The translations under genes and the position numbers were made by a program. The notes under the pieces are model-generated. The model made no database searches and was not told the origin of the DNA. It worked only from the letters and a program-made list of their open reading frames with translations. Shown here piece after piece: positions 17,303-25,951 of a stretch of DNA of 64,000 bases. Origin of the DNA: DATFVJ01 sp963712955. Its GTDB lineage: Bacteria; Actinomycetota; Actinomycetes; Streptosporangiales; Streptosporangiaceae. The stretch's first letter is position 1, and each line of letters starts with the position of its first letter. The stretch is from positions 310,001-374,000 of the forward strand of contig CAVQKF010000004.1 of assembly GCA_963712955.1 (NCBI GenBank). Direction: 5' to 3'.

Positions 17303-18852
17303 CCAGCGCCGGTCCCGGCGGCGGAAACCCCGATCCTGGCCGGGCGCCGCGCCACATCACGCATTGGATCAGCGGCAAGCCCTGGTCAGGTACGGAGCAG
17401 CAGGCACCCCGCCAGGGCGAGGTCTACGACCCGTCCACCGGCAGGGTCGCCGGGCTCGTGGACCTGGCGTCCCCCGCCGAGGTGGACGCCGCGGTCGCCG
17501 CCGCCAAGGCTGCCTTCTCGAGCTGGCGTGAGGCGTCACTGACCAGGCGAACGTCCGTCATGTTCGCCTTCCGCGAGCTGGTGCAAAGCAACGTAGCCGA
17601 GCTGGCCGCGTTGGTCAGCTGCGAGCACGGCAAGGTGGAAACCGACGCGGCGGGTGAGGTCGCCAGGGGGCTGGAGGTCGTCGAGTTCGCGTGCGGTATC
17701 CCGCACCTGCTCAAGGGCGGCTTCTCGGAGAACGTGTCCACCCGCGTCGACTCGTACTCGATCAGGCAGCCGCTCGGCGTCGTGACGGGCATCACGCCGT
17801 TCAACTTCCCTGCGATGGTGCCGATGTGGATGTTCCCCATCGCGATCGCGTGCGGCAACACGTTCGTGCTCAAGCCGTCGGAGAAGGACCCGTCCACGTC
17901 GGTGCGGATCGCCGAGCTCTGGGCGGAGGCCGGCCTGCCTGAGGGCGTGTTCAATGTGGTCCAGGGCGATAAGGTCGCGGTCGGCGCGCTGCTCGTGCAT
18001 CCCGACGTCAAGGCCGTCAGCTTCGTCGGCTCCACGCCTATCGCAAGGTACGTCTACGAGACGGGGACGTCGGCGGGCAAACGGGTGCAGGCGCTCGGCG
18101 GTGCCAAGAACCACATGGTGGTGCTTCCCGACGCGGACCTGGATCTCGCCGCGGATGCCGCGGTCTCCGCGGGATTCGGGTCGGCGGGGGAGCGGTGCAT
18201 GGCGATCTCGGTCGTGGCCGCGGTGGAGCCGGTGGGTGACGAGCTCATCGAGAAGATCAAGGACCGGGTGGCGAAGCTGCGGGTCGGCCCCGGCACCGAC
18301 GAGCGATCGGAAATGGGCCCGCTGGTCACCGGCCCGCACCGGGACAGGGTCGCAGGCTATCTCGACACCGGGGTCAGGGAGGGTGCGACGCTTGCCGTTG
18401 ACGGCCGTGTGCACCCGGTCATTGGCGGCGAGCGTGACGGGTTCTGGCTGGGCCCCTCCGTGCTCGATCACGTCGCGCCCGGGATGCGCTGCTACACCGA
18501 CGAGATATTCGGCCCGGTGCTCTGCGTGGTGCGGGTTTCCTCGTACGGGTCCGCGCTCGGCCTGGTCAACGCGAATCCGTACGGCAACGGGACCGCGATC
18601 TTCACCAACGACGGCGGAGCCGCCCGCAGGTTCGCCAGTCAGATCGAGGTCGGGATGATCGGGATCAATGTGCCAATCCCCGTCCCAATGGCGTACTACT
18701 CATTCGGCGGGTGGAAGGATTCATTGTTCGGTGACACGCATATGCACGGCACCGAGGGTGTGCACTTCTACACGCGCGGAAAGGTGATCACCTCACGCTG
18801 GCTGGATCCAAGCCACGGCGGCGTGAACCTCGGCTTCCCAGTGAACGCATAA
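17299..18852 (+). CDS. mmsA: methylmalonate-semialdehyde dehydrogenase (CoA-acylating)
   Basis: The 517-residue aldehyde dehydrogenase is of the MmsA subfamily. Evidence is HWISGKPWSG at the start, GVVTGITPFNFPAMVPMWMF near 160-180 (cofactor site), GGAKNHMVVLPDADL near 265, GSAGERCMAISV with the catalytic Cys near 297, and the C-terminal GGWKDSLFGDTHMHGTEGV block specific to this subfamily. It converts malonate- or methylmalonate-semialdehyde, NAD and CoA to acetyl- or propionyl-CoA. The ATG overlaps the stop of the aminotransferase gene, so both form one operon for beta-amino acid catabolism. Confidence 0.92.
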   Translation: MTSAGPGGGNPDPGRAPRHITHWISGKPWSGTEQQAPRQGEVYDPSTGRVAGLVDLASPAEVDAAVAAAKAAFSSWREASLTRRTSVMFAFRELVQSNVAELAALVSCEHGKVETDAAGEVARGLEVVEFACGIPHLLKGGFSENVSTRVDSYSIRQPLGVVTGITPFNFPAMVPMWMFPIAIACGNTFVLKPSEKDPSTSVRIAELWAEAGLPEGVFNVVQGDKVAVGALLVHPDVKAVSFVGSTPIARYVYETGTSAGKRVQALGGAKNHMVVLPDADLDLAADAAVSAGFGSAGERCMAISVVAAVEPVGDELIEKIKDRVAKLRVGPGTDERSEMGPLVTGPHRDRVAGYLDTGVREGATLAVDGRVHPVIGGERDGFWLGPSVLDHVAPGMRCYTDEIFGPVLCVVRVSSYGSALGLVNANPYGNGTAIFTNDGGAARRFASQIEVGMIGINVPIPVPMAYYSFGGWKDSLFGDTHMHGTEGVHFYTRGKVITSRWLDPSHGGVNLGFPVNA

Positions 18853-18984
18853 CCCTCGCTGGCGACCGGAGTCACGATTGCTCCGGCACGCGAGTGGTGT
18901 GGTGGCTCTTGGTCTTGCCCAGCTCTTTGCCGGGCAGGAAGCCCGGGATCGTCGCCGCGGTGCCCGCGGGCCAGCCGCGCGGGA

Positions 18985-19260
18985 CTAACGCTGCGAGCTT
19001 TGCGTCTTGCGGCCGCGTCTCGCCGCGATCCCTGCGCCGATCAGGGCGAGGATGGCGACGACGATCGAGGCGAACCCGCGAACGGTATCGTGACCCGTGT
19101 TGCCTGATCTTTGGCCTGGCAGGAAGCTGGGCAGCGATTCGGAGGTCTTGGTCAGGTAGATGATGCCAGCCACGGCGGCCAGCACGGCGATGATCACCAG
19201 GATGACGGCGAGAATCAAGGGACCTGTCCGCCGCCCTCCCGATGTGCCAGCAGAACTCAT
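18985..19260 (-). CDS. small membrane protein, unknown function
   Basis: The 91-residue protein has two transmembrane segments, PLILAVILVIIAVLAAVAGI (about 14-34) and FASIVVAILALIGAGIAA (about 63-80), a short polar loop and a basic tail RRGRKTQSSQR. The start ATG at 19260 has GGGGAGG seven bases upstream, a strong ribosome site. It lies between mmsA and gabT, converging with mmsA. No family was recognised and no function can be assigned. Confidence 0.65.
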   Translation of the reverse strand: MSSAGTSGGRRTGPLILAVILVIIAVLAAVAGIIYLTKTSESLPSFLPGQRSGNTGHDTVRGFASIVVAILALIGAGIAARRGRKTQSSQR

Positions 19261-19357
19261 TGTCGCCTCCCCGGCTGAGCAATTCCTGCGTGCCGCACGC
19301 TACTCCGGTGACGCCGTCCGTGAGGCTACCGTGGCATAACGATTGGCATTCCGTTAG

Positions 19358-20728
19358 TTATCCATGGTCAAAGGCGTCTTCGAGGATGGTCAGGCCCTCG
19401 TCAAGAAGATCGTCGCCGATCACCAGCGGCGGCAGGAACCGCAGCACGTTGCCGAACGTGCCGCAGGTGAGCACCATAAGCCCGGCGGAATGGCAGGCCG
19501 AGGCAACCCGCTTGGCCACCTCGGGGGCGGGCTCGATGGTCCCGGGCGCCGTCAGCTCGATGGCGAGCATCGCGCCACGGCCGCGAACCTCAGCGATCAC
19601 CGGGTGACGCGCCGCGAGTTCGCGCAGCCGCGGCAGCATCACCGAGCCGATGTGCCGTGCCCGCCCGGCCAGGTCATGCTCCTCCATCGCCGCGATGGCG
19701 CCGAGGGCCGCGGCACACGAAACCGGGTTGCCGCCGTAGGTGCCGCCAAGGCCGCCGGCGTGCACCGCGTTCATCAGTTCTGTGCGGCCCGTGACGGCGG
19801 CCAGCGGTAGCCCGCCCGCGATTCCCTTCGCGGTGGTGACCAGGTCAGGCACGACGGCTTCGTGGTCGCAGGCGAACCAGTCGCCGCTGCGGCAGAAGCC
19901 GGTCTGGATCTCGTCCGCGATGAACACGATGCCGTTGTCGCGGCAGAACTCCGCCAGCCGCGGCAGGAAGCCGTCGGGCGGCACAATGAACCCGCCCTCG
20001 CCCTGAATCGGCTCAATGATCACCGCGGCCACGTTCTGCTCGCCCACCTGGGTGTGGATCAGCCCGGTGACCTCGGCGAAAGCTTCGTCTGCGCACTTCT
20101 CAGGACCGGTCGGCCAGCGCAGCGGGTAGGCCATCGGCATCCGGTAGATCTCCCCGGCGAAGGGCCCGAACCGGTGCTTGTACGGCATGTTCTTGGCCGT
20201 CAGCGCCATGGTGAGGTTGGTGCGGCCGTGGTAGGCGTGGTCGAAGGCGACGACGGCGGGCCGCCCGGTCGCGTGCCGCGCGATCTTCACCGCGTTCTCC
20301 ACCGCCTCGGCGCCGGAGTTGAACAGCGCGGAACGCTTGTCGTGGTCGCCCGGGGTCAGCCGGGCGAGTGCCTCGCAGACGCAGACATATTCCTCGTACG
20401 GCGCGACCATGAAGCAGGTATGGGTGAACCTCCGCACCTGCTCGGTCACCCGCTCGACAACCTCGGGTGCGCTGTTGCCGACGCTGGTGACGGCGATGCC
20501 GGACCCGAAGTCGATGATGCAGTTGCCGTCAGCATCGACAAGAACACCTCCGCCCGCGGCGGTGACGAACACAGGCAGCACGTGGCTCACGCCCTTCGCG
20601 ACACTGCGTTCCCGCCGGGCGAGCAGTTCACGCGACGCCGGTCCTGGGATCTCCGTGACGAGCTTTCGCTGCTGCGGCAGTGTCATTCCGCCTGCCGCCA
20701 CCTGCGGCCTCGCTGTGTGCGTAGTCAT
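19358..20728 (-). CDS. gabT: 4-aminobutyrate aminotransferase
   Basis: The 456-residue class III aminotransferase is of the GabT type. Evidence is LVTEIPGPASRELLARRE near the start, ALFNSGAEAVENAVKIAR (near 115), AFDHAYHGRTNLTMALTAK, VIIEPIQGEGGFIVPP (near 220), FIADEIQTGFCRSGDWFACD (near 250) and LVTTAKGIAGGLPLAAV (PLP Lys). It moves the amino group of GABA to 2-oxoglutarate, giving succinate semialdehyde. An ATG eight codons upstream is possible, but MTTHTARPQ at 20728 is preferred. It is a separate transcript converging on the mmsA operon; related omega-amino acids are also possible substrates. Confidence 0.9.
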   Translation of the reverse strand: MTTHTARPQVAAGGMTLPQQRKLVTEIPGPASRELLARRERSVAKGVSHVLPVFVTAAGGGVLVDADGNCIIDFGSGIAVTSVGNSAPEVVERVTEQVRRFTHTCFMVAPYEEYVCVCEALARLTPGDHDKRSALFNSGAEAVENAVKIARHATGRPAVVAFDHAYHGRTNLTMALTAKNMPYKHRFGPFAGEIYRMPMAYPLRWPTGPEKCADEAFAEVTGLIHTQVGEQNVAAVIIEPIQGEGGFIVPPDGFLPRLAEFCRDNGIVFIADEIQTGFCRSGDWFACDHEAVVPDLVTTAKGIAGGLPLAAVTGRTELMNAVHAGGLGGTYGGNPVSCAAALGAIAAMEEHDLAGRARHIGSVMLPRLRELAARHPVIAEVRGRGAMLAIELTAPGTIEPAPEVAKRVASACHSAGLMVLTCGTFGNVLRFLPPLVIGDDLLDEGLTILEDAFDHG

Positions 20729-21205
20729 AATGCCGACAATAGATGGCGGCACGAGATTGATCCCTAACGACTGCGGGGCAGGCGCCTGTCCCGGCAGGTA
20801 ACGCGTCTGCGTGGTGAGATTGCCTGCGCTGCGTCACCGTCCACCGGAATCGCCGGGGCGGCCAGGTGCCGCAGGGCCATCCCGGGCTGACGGCAGTTGG
20901 ATGATCTTCGGACCGGAGCCGCAGCCGCCGCGACGTGGAGAACGGGCGCCGCCGATGCGATGCGACGAAGCCTTACCAACCCACTGTGACCTATACTCGG
21001 GACGCGTCGGGGATCGAATCCGCGACGTGTGTGGGCTTGTCGCGCAATGGCACGGTGCGGGTGGCGACACGGGTGCCTGGCGCGCGGAGCCGGTGTGCGA
21101 TTGCCAACTCGAGCCGTATCAGGCACCTACTGGCGTGTGCCGGTTACCCTCGGCTGGTCCTGACAACACGGTCGGGCGCCGCACGAAGGAGCCTTTAGGC
21201 TGGAT
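20729..21205. other. intergenic, no gene recognised
   Basis: No convincing coding frame lies between divergent gabT and the sensor kinase gene. The region should carry promoters for both. A GGGGATCGAATCC stretch near 21010 resembles a tRNA T-arm but has no matching arms. Confidence 0.35.
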
Positions 21206-22633
21206 ATGCAGTCGATTGCTTACATGGTGCGACGCTGTATCGGCGACGCCGGCCACGGTCCGCCAGCCGGGCCTGCGGTTGCGACGTTGGTGTCGGTGAC
21301 GGTGCGGACGGCCGTCGCGATCCGGTGCATCGCGGTGGCGTACGTCGCCGTGCAGGTCGGCATCTGGCACTCGTTCTATGCGGCGGAAACCTGGCGCCTG
21401 GCCGGGCCAGCCGTGGCCGCGGGCTGGGCCGCAGCGCTAGCGATCTTTCTCGCGCGCCATCGGGCATCGGCGTGGCTCATCGTGGCCGACTCCGCCGTGC
21501 TCGTCGCGCTCGCGCTCTCCGGCGCGTGGTGGGTACCGGCGGAGATGCGCGGTGACACGGCGAGCTGGCTCTACGTCCTGTTCGCGGCTCAGTCGATATT
21601 GCCGTTGTGGTGTGCGCGGCTGGCGCTCGCGGCGCCGCTGGTGCTCGCCGCTGGCGTCGCCTACTGGGCGGGAGCTGTCTTTCTGTCCCCGGCCCTGGCG
21701 GCCAACAGCGCGCCTGGCGCTTCCACGGTGCTTGTCTTCGCGGTGGCCGCCGTCGCGTGGACCGGATACCAGATGCTGGACCGCCGTGCCGTCCGGGCCG
21801 ACACGGCCCTGGCCGAGGCGGACGCCGCTGAGCACGACCAGTACATCGCCCTGCGGCGGCATACGGAACGCCGTGAGCATGAGCGTCTGCTGCACGATAC
21901 CGTTCTCAACACGCTCACCGCCCTCGCCCGCCTGGGCACGGGGGAGGGCGCGAGCGAGAGTGATCTGAACGAGGTCATCGGCCGCTGCAGGCATGACGTG
22001 GCGCTGATGGAGTACGCGCTCGGCGGATCCAGGCATGCGGATCAGGCGGCGCCCGGGCGAGACCCGAACGGCCCTTTGCTTGTCGCGATCGAGGCCCTTG
22101 CTCTGGAGATGCGCGCCCGCGGCCTGGACGTGCACGTTCAGGCCATGGCCGCGGGGGACGAGCAGGTGGCGGGCACGGCCGCCCGCCCGCCCGGGCGGGT
22201 GCCGGTGCCGATTGTCGTGGCGGTGGCTCGTGCCCTGCGCGAGGCACTCACCAACGTGGCCCGCCATGCGGGCACAGCAGAAGCCTGGGTGGATGTGTGC
22301 CTTCCTGGAGGTTGCAACCGCCCGCAGGACAGCGGCGAGCTCACGGTCACCGTCCGGGATTCCGGCGTGGGATTCGACCCCGGCAGCGTCGCTGCCGACC
22401 GGCTCGGAATCGGGCGCTCGATTGTCGAGCGCATCGCCGATTGCGGTGGTACGGCATCGGTGCGGTCCTCGCCAGGAAATGGGACCACCGTGACCCTGCG
22501 CGTGCCGATGCGGGCGGATGCCCTGGCCTCACAGCACATTCCAGTCGGGCAGCACGCGCCGGTCGCGCAGCACGCATCGGCGGCGCAGCACATGCGAGCG
22601 CCGGGTTGGCCGCTGATGCCGCGGGGCATGTGA
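21206..22633 (+). CDS. sensor histidine kinase (HisKA_3-type)
   Basis: The 475-residue membrane histidine kinase has about five hydrophobic segments in residues 30-190 and a coiled linker (ADTALAEADAAEHDQYIALR). The dimerisation box EHERLLHDTVLNTLTALAR near 232 carries the phospho-accepting His. The ATPase domain has REALTNVARHAGTAEAWVDV (N box), VRDSGVGFDPG (G1) and GNGTTVTLRVPM. The tail holds a curious repeat with four QH pairs at six-residue steps (QHIPVG, QHAPVA, QHASAA, QHMRAP). It overlaps the next gene by one base (TGATG). The partner response regulator is the third gene of the operon; the signal is unknown. Confidence 0.85.
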   Translation: MQSIAYMVRRCIGDAGHGPPAGPAVATLVSVTVRTAVAIRCIAVAYVAVQVGIWHSFYAAETWRLAGPAVAAGWAAALAIFLARHRASAWLIVADSAVLVALALSGAWWVPAEMRGDTASWLYVLFAAQSILPLWCARLALAAPLVLAAGVAYWAGAVFLSPALAANSAPGASTVLVFAVAAVAWTGYQMLDRRAVRADTALAEADAAEHDQYIALRRHTERREHERLLHDTVLNTLTALARLGTGEGASESDLNEVIGRCRHDVALMEYALGGSRHADQAAPGRDPNGPLLVAIEALALEMRARGLDVHVQAMAAGDEQVAGTAARPPGRVPVPIVVAVARALREALTNVARHAGTAEAWVDVCLPGGCNRPQDSGELTVTVRDSGVGFDPGSVAADRLGIGRSIVERIADCGGTASVRSSPGNGTTVTLRVPMRADALASQHIPVGQHAPVAQHASAAQHMRAPGWPLMPRGM

Positions 22634-23781
22634 TGAACCGCGACGTGATGGTGCAGGGCGTCTACGAGTCCGAGTTGCCGCGGGTTGCCGGGTCGGTGGC
22701 CGTTATCTGGCAGCTGGCGCTGCTGCTCCAGGTGATCGTCTATCTCGGCAACTTCCGCCAGCCCATCGTGCCTGTCGCAGTGTGGCTCGGCATGCTCGCT
22801 GCGGCGGCGTGGCTGGTGCCGCGCGCCCGTTCGGGTGGGCTGGCTGGGCCGCACGCCGCGGCCGCGGTCGGGGTGGCCGCGACCGCCGTACTGCTTGTCG
22901 GCCTGGAGCGCCGCGGGCAAGGGGCCACTGGATCGGTGGATTGGTCGGTGGTCGGCACCGGGTGGCTGCTGGCGCTCGTCGCCGCAAGCCGCCCGGCGTG
23001 GGAGTGGATCTGCGGCGCGCTCGTGGTCTTCGCGATCCATGCGGCCGTGGCTGTGCGCGTCCTTGGTGTGCAGGCGCCCGGCTTGGCGCGGCTTACCGTG
23101 ACCGCCTATACGCTGCTCGTGATACTCGTGGCATTCGCCGCCGTGCGGCCCATGTTCCGTACCAGTGCCCGGATACTGGCGCGCCGCGCCGAGCTTGCGA
23201 GCCGGTCGGCCGCCGAGAGCGCGGCGGCGGCGGCGGTAAACGAGGACCGGAGCCGGCGCCTTGCCGTGCTTGACGCCGAGGTCCTCCCGCTGCTGCGCGC
23301 GATCGCCGATGGAAGTCTGGACCCGACCGCGGCAGCCGTCCGGGAGCGGTGCGGCCGCAGTGCGGCGATGCTGCGGCATGCGCTGACTGATCGGGACGGC
23401 GCCGGGGCCGGGCTGCTGACCGAGTTCGAGCCGGTGCTGCGCGCCGCGGCCGGACGCGGCCTGCCTGTCGAGACCCAGGTGGTCGGCGACCCCGGGCCCA
23501 TCGAGCCGCGGCTGATACGTGCGACGATCGCGGCGTCCCAGCAGATACTCGACGTGCTGCCCCCGCAGAATGTGCTGCTCACCGTTCTTGCGACCGTCGA
23601 CGAGGTCGAGCTGTACCTGACCTTCCGCAACCCGGTGTGTTCGCCTCGGGACCTGATGGACCTGGGCGCGGCAGCGCCACCCGGCTCCCGATGGCAAGCC
23701 ACCGTCGACGTTGACGACGACGGCGCCGGCTGCCTGGAGGTCCGGTGGCCGAAGATGGTTCACCAGATGGTTCCCCAGTGA
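22633..23781 (+). CDS. degenerate histidine-kinase-like membrane protein
   Basis: The 382-residue protein is built like the preceding kinase, with hydrophobic segments in residues 18-190, a linker (RILARRAELASRSAAESAAA) and a helical region LAVLDAEVLPLLRAIADG where the His box would lie. That segment has no His-Asp pair, and no N, G1 or G2 boxes follow. The C-terminal part (ILDVLPPQNVLLTVLATVD) only faintly recalls an ATPase fold. It is probably a catalytically dead partner that senses or modulates the true kinase. The start at 22633 overlaps the kinase stop; its stop overlaps the regulator start (GTGA). Confidence 0.65.
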   Translation: MNRDVMVQGVYESELPRVAGSVAVIWQLALLLQVIVYLGNFRQPIVPVAVWLGMLAAAAWLVPRARSGGLAGPHAAAAVGVAATAVLLVGLERRGQGATGSVDWSVVGTGWLLALVAASRPAWEWICGALVVFAIHAAVAVRVLGVQAPGLARLTVTAYTLLVILVAFAAVRPMFRTSARILARRAELASRSAAESAAAAAVNEDRSRRLAVLDAEVLPLLRAIADGSLDPTAAAVRERCGRSAAMLRHALTDRDGAGAGLLTEFEPVLRAAAGRGLPVETQVVGDPGPIEPRLIRATIAASQQILDVLPPQNVLLTVLATVDEVELYLTFRNPVCSPRDLMDLGAAAPPGSRWQATVDVDDDGAGCLEVRWPKMVHQMVPQ

Positions 23782-24458
23782 CCAGCCCTGACGAGCCGGC
23801 CGGCGTCATCAAGGTCGCGGCCGTGGACGATCACCCCATCGTTCTTGGCGGCATCAGCTGGCTCGAGGCGGAGCAGAGCGGCATCCGCGTCGTCGGCGCC
23901 GAGACGACGGTCGATGGTTTGCTCATGGGCCCTGGGCGGCACGCCGACGTCGTCCTCCTCGATCTCGAGCTTGGCGACGGCACGACCGCCGAGCGTAACG
24001 TCGCCGCGATCCTCGCCGCCGGCCCCGCCGTCCTGATCCTCGCTGCCTCCGACAGGCCGCTTTCCGTCCGGGCCGCGATGCGTGCGGGGGCCCTCGGGTA
24101 CGTACTCAAGAGCGAGGAGAACGATGCCGTGCGCGCGGCCATCCGGGCGGTCGCGGCGGGTGGGGCCTGGGTCTCGCCTCGCCTCGCCTACATCCTTGCC
24201 ACCGACGAGGCGCCGGACCGGCCCACCCTGAGCCCGCAGGAGACGCGCGCGCTCCGCCTCTACGCCACCGGTATGCCGCTCAAGTCCGTCGCCCGCCGGA
24301 TGACGATCGGCGAGGAAACCGTCAAGCAGTACCTGGGCCGCGTGCGGGAGAAGTACGCCCGCGTCGGGCGCACCGCAGCCACAAAGCTGGAGCTGTACCA
24401 ACGGGCGGTCGAGGACGGGCACCTCCCCCCTCCCTCTGCGGAGGATTCCAGCTCCTGA
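23778..24458 (+). CDS. NarL/LuxR-type response regulator
   Basis: The 226-residue regulator has a receiver domain (VAAVDDHPIVLGGI acidic pair, DVVLLDLELGDG with the phospho-Asp, ILAASDRP, YVLKSEEN with the conserved Lys) and a C-terminal helix-turn-helix (LSPQETRALRLYATGMPLKS, then VARRMTIGEETVKQYLGRVR). The start is GTG 23778, overlapping the stop of the kinase-like gene. It is expected to be phosphorylated by the kinase at 21206 and to control unknown genes. The long C-terminal Ser/Glu tail is not typical of NarL proteins. Confidence 0.87.
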   Translation: MTSPDEPAGVIKVAAVDDHPIVLGGISWLEAEQSGIRVVGAETTVDGLLMGPGRHADVVLLDLELGDGTTAERNVAAILAAGPAVLILAASDRPLSVRAAMRAGALGYVLKSEENDAVRAAIRAVAAGGAWVSPRLAYILATDEAPDRPTLSPQETRALRLYATGMPLKSVARRMTIGEETVKQYLGRVREKYARVGRTAATKLELYQRAVEDGHLPPPSAEDSSS

Positions 24459-24521
24459 CTTCTTGTCACTGGAGCCTCCAAAGAAGGTCCCCGCCCTCGA
24501 CGTCATCGGCCGGCCGAGGAC

Positions 24522-24700
24522 GGGCACCTGTCCCCAGAAGGTCCCCGTCCTCGGCGCATCGCTGTGCCGGGCTGGGCACCTGCCCCCAGAAAGTCCCGTC
24601 CTCGGCGCAATCAGGTGTGCCGGGGCCGGGCACCTTCCCCCAGAAGGCCCCCGGCCTCGGCGCAATCGGCCGTGCCGGGGACGGGTACCTCCCCCCCTTC
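24522..24700. repeat. degenerate tandem repeat, about 54-bp unit
   Basis: Units start with GGGCACCT at 24522, 24574, 24628 and (as GGGTACCT) 24683, with periods of 52, 54 and 55. Each unit carries CCCCAGAAGGTCCCCGTCCT followed by CGGCGCAATC and TGTGCCGGG, with point changes and small indels. A partial unit precedes them from about 24484. Sequence after a response regulator gene with this layout could act in transcript processing or termination; no protein is likely. Confidence 0.75.
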
Positions 24701-25122
24701 AGCTTTGGGGGAGCCTCTCGTGACCGCACGTGAGCGGACCCCCTTAGAAGGTCCCCACCCTCGACTCCTGCCGACGTGCACGATGCTAGGTCCGGGGCAC
24801 TCCCGGGCGCACGACCCCTAATCGGGGGTCATCGTCTCATCAGGCGTTTCAGAGTCATAGATCGCCGCGGCAATGGCATGCTGACACGGTGGTCATCCGC
24901 GCCGGGCTTGGCACGTCCTCATCGCCAGGCGAGGCGACCATGATCCAGCCGAAAGCCAACGGCGTCCCGGCGAGGGTTCTGCCCCCGATCACAAAGGCAG
25001 CAAGGGCAGCCGGGAACGCGCGCGGCTTGCCAGGATCGCCGCAGCGGACCCGCCAGCGTGAGGGGACACCACTCAGGCTAACCTGTGTCAACTATTCCCT
25101 ACGCGTTGATAATATCGATGGC
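24701..25122. other. intergenic, no gene recognised
   Basis: Open frames leading into hicB have no protein-like content. AT-richer sequence at 25093-25120 (ATTCCCTACGCGTTGATAAT) is a possible promoter for hicBA. Confidence 0.35.
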
Positions 25123-25344
25123 GTGGATAGCCACACGATTACGCTCACTGCGACCCTGACCCCCGAAGAGGGGGGCTACGTGGCGCGCTGCTTGGAGCTT
25201 CCCGTTACCACCGAGGGAGACACGCTCGAAGAGGCGCTCGCCGCGCTCCGTGAGGCGGTAGAGCTGTACTTGGAGGACGAGCCGGTCCCCGCGCTGCCAC
25301 ATCCAATCGTCAGAGCTTTCGACATTCCCGTGCCCGCTGCGTGA
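25123..25344 (+). CDS. hicB: HicB-type antitoxin
   Basis: The 73-residue protein contains TATLTPEEGGYVARCLELPV, then TTEGDTLEEALAALREAVEL and YLEDEP, the degenerate RNase-H-like fold of HicB antitoxins. The start is GTG 25123; longer in-frame readings upstream look non-coding. No C-terminal DNA-binding domain is present. Its stop overlaps the hicA start (GTGA). With hicA destroyed by an insertion, hicB is now an antitoxin without its cognate toxin. Confidence 0.8.
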   Translation: MDSHTITLTATLTPEEGGYVARCLELPVTTEGDTLEEALAALREAVELYLEDEPVPALPHPIVRAFDIPVPAA

Positions 25345-25515
25345 GTCCGCGAACCCCGCGTCTGTCCAGTGACCAGATGATCAGCCTGCTGAAGCGGGAG
25401 GGGTTCGCCCACGTTTCTACCAGGGGCGACCATGCCAAGTACCGCAATGACAGCGGCATCATCGTCATCGTGCCGCTAGTGCAACCCCGCATTAGTTCTT
25501 GAGGGGTTCGGGCTG

Positions 25516-25857
25516 TCATGATGTGTGGCCGCCGGTGTCGGCGAGGTAGAGGGTGCAGGCGGTGTCGAGGGCTTGGCTGGGGTGACCGGTGAAGCTGCCG
25601 TCCAGCAGGATTGCGTCGGTGTAGGTGTCGGTGCTGGCCCGCCAGATCGCAAATGCCCATTCGTTGTCGTCGCCGAGGTATTGGATCCGGCAGAGCTTGA
25701 TCTGGTCGTCGTCATCGTCGCTGAGATAGCCGGTGAGGTAGCCGTAGGAGCCGCGCCAGCTGATGGTGACCTCTTCCAGCGCAGGCCAGCGCACCGAGGC
25801 GTGGTGGTCGACGGTGCCTTCGATCAGTTCTTTGAGGCGCTTGGGCGGCACGGGCAT
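25516..25857 (-). CDS. IS630 passenger protein, unknown function
   Basis: The 113-residue reading lies inside the IS element, divergent from the transposase. It is acidic (VTISWRGSYGYLTGYLSDDD, then DDQIKLCRIQYLGDDNEWAF) with a small alpha/beta feel and regular composition, unlike a shadow frame. It starts MPVPPKRLKELIEGTVDHHA at 25857. No family was recognised. Its position within the inverted repeats makes it cargo or an accessory of the element, possibly a regulator of transposition. Confidence 0.55.
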   Translation of the reverse strand: MPVPPKRLKELIEGTVDHHASVRWPALEEVTISWRGSYGYLTGYLSDDDDDQIKLCRIQYLGDDNEWAFAIWRASTDTYTDAILLDGSFTGHPSQALDTACTLYLADTGGHTS

Positions 25858-25951
25858 GGTTTATTGTCGCCGTACCCGGCGCGCCGCCACCAGTTCCGAT
25901 CCTGTTCCGGGCATTGTCGGGCGATCAGCGTAGATCGTCTGGAGGTGGGTC

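Noticed and set aside
20975..21030. T-arm-like GGGGATCGAATCC
   Set aside because: No cloverleaf can be completed on either strand around it.
22138..23763. Long open frame on the minus strand (about 540 codons)
   Set aside because: It is antisense to two sensor genes with recognisable domains. Its Arg/Pro/Gly/His-rich composition and lack of domains are typical of a GC-bias shadow.
24484..24700. Repeat protein encoded on the minus strand by the tandem array
   Set aside because: Unit lengths of 52, 54 and 55 bp do not keep one frame and the reading runs antisense into the response regulator.
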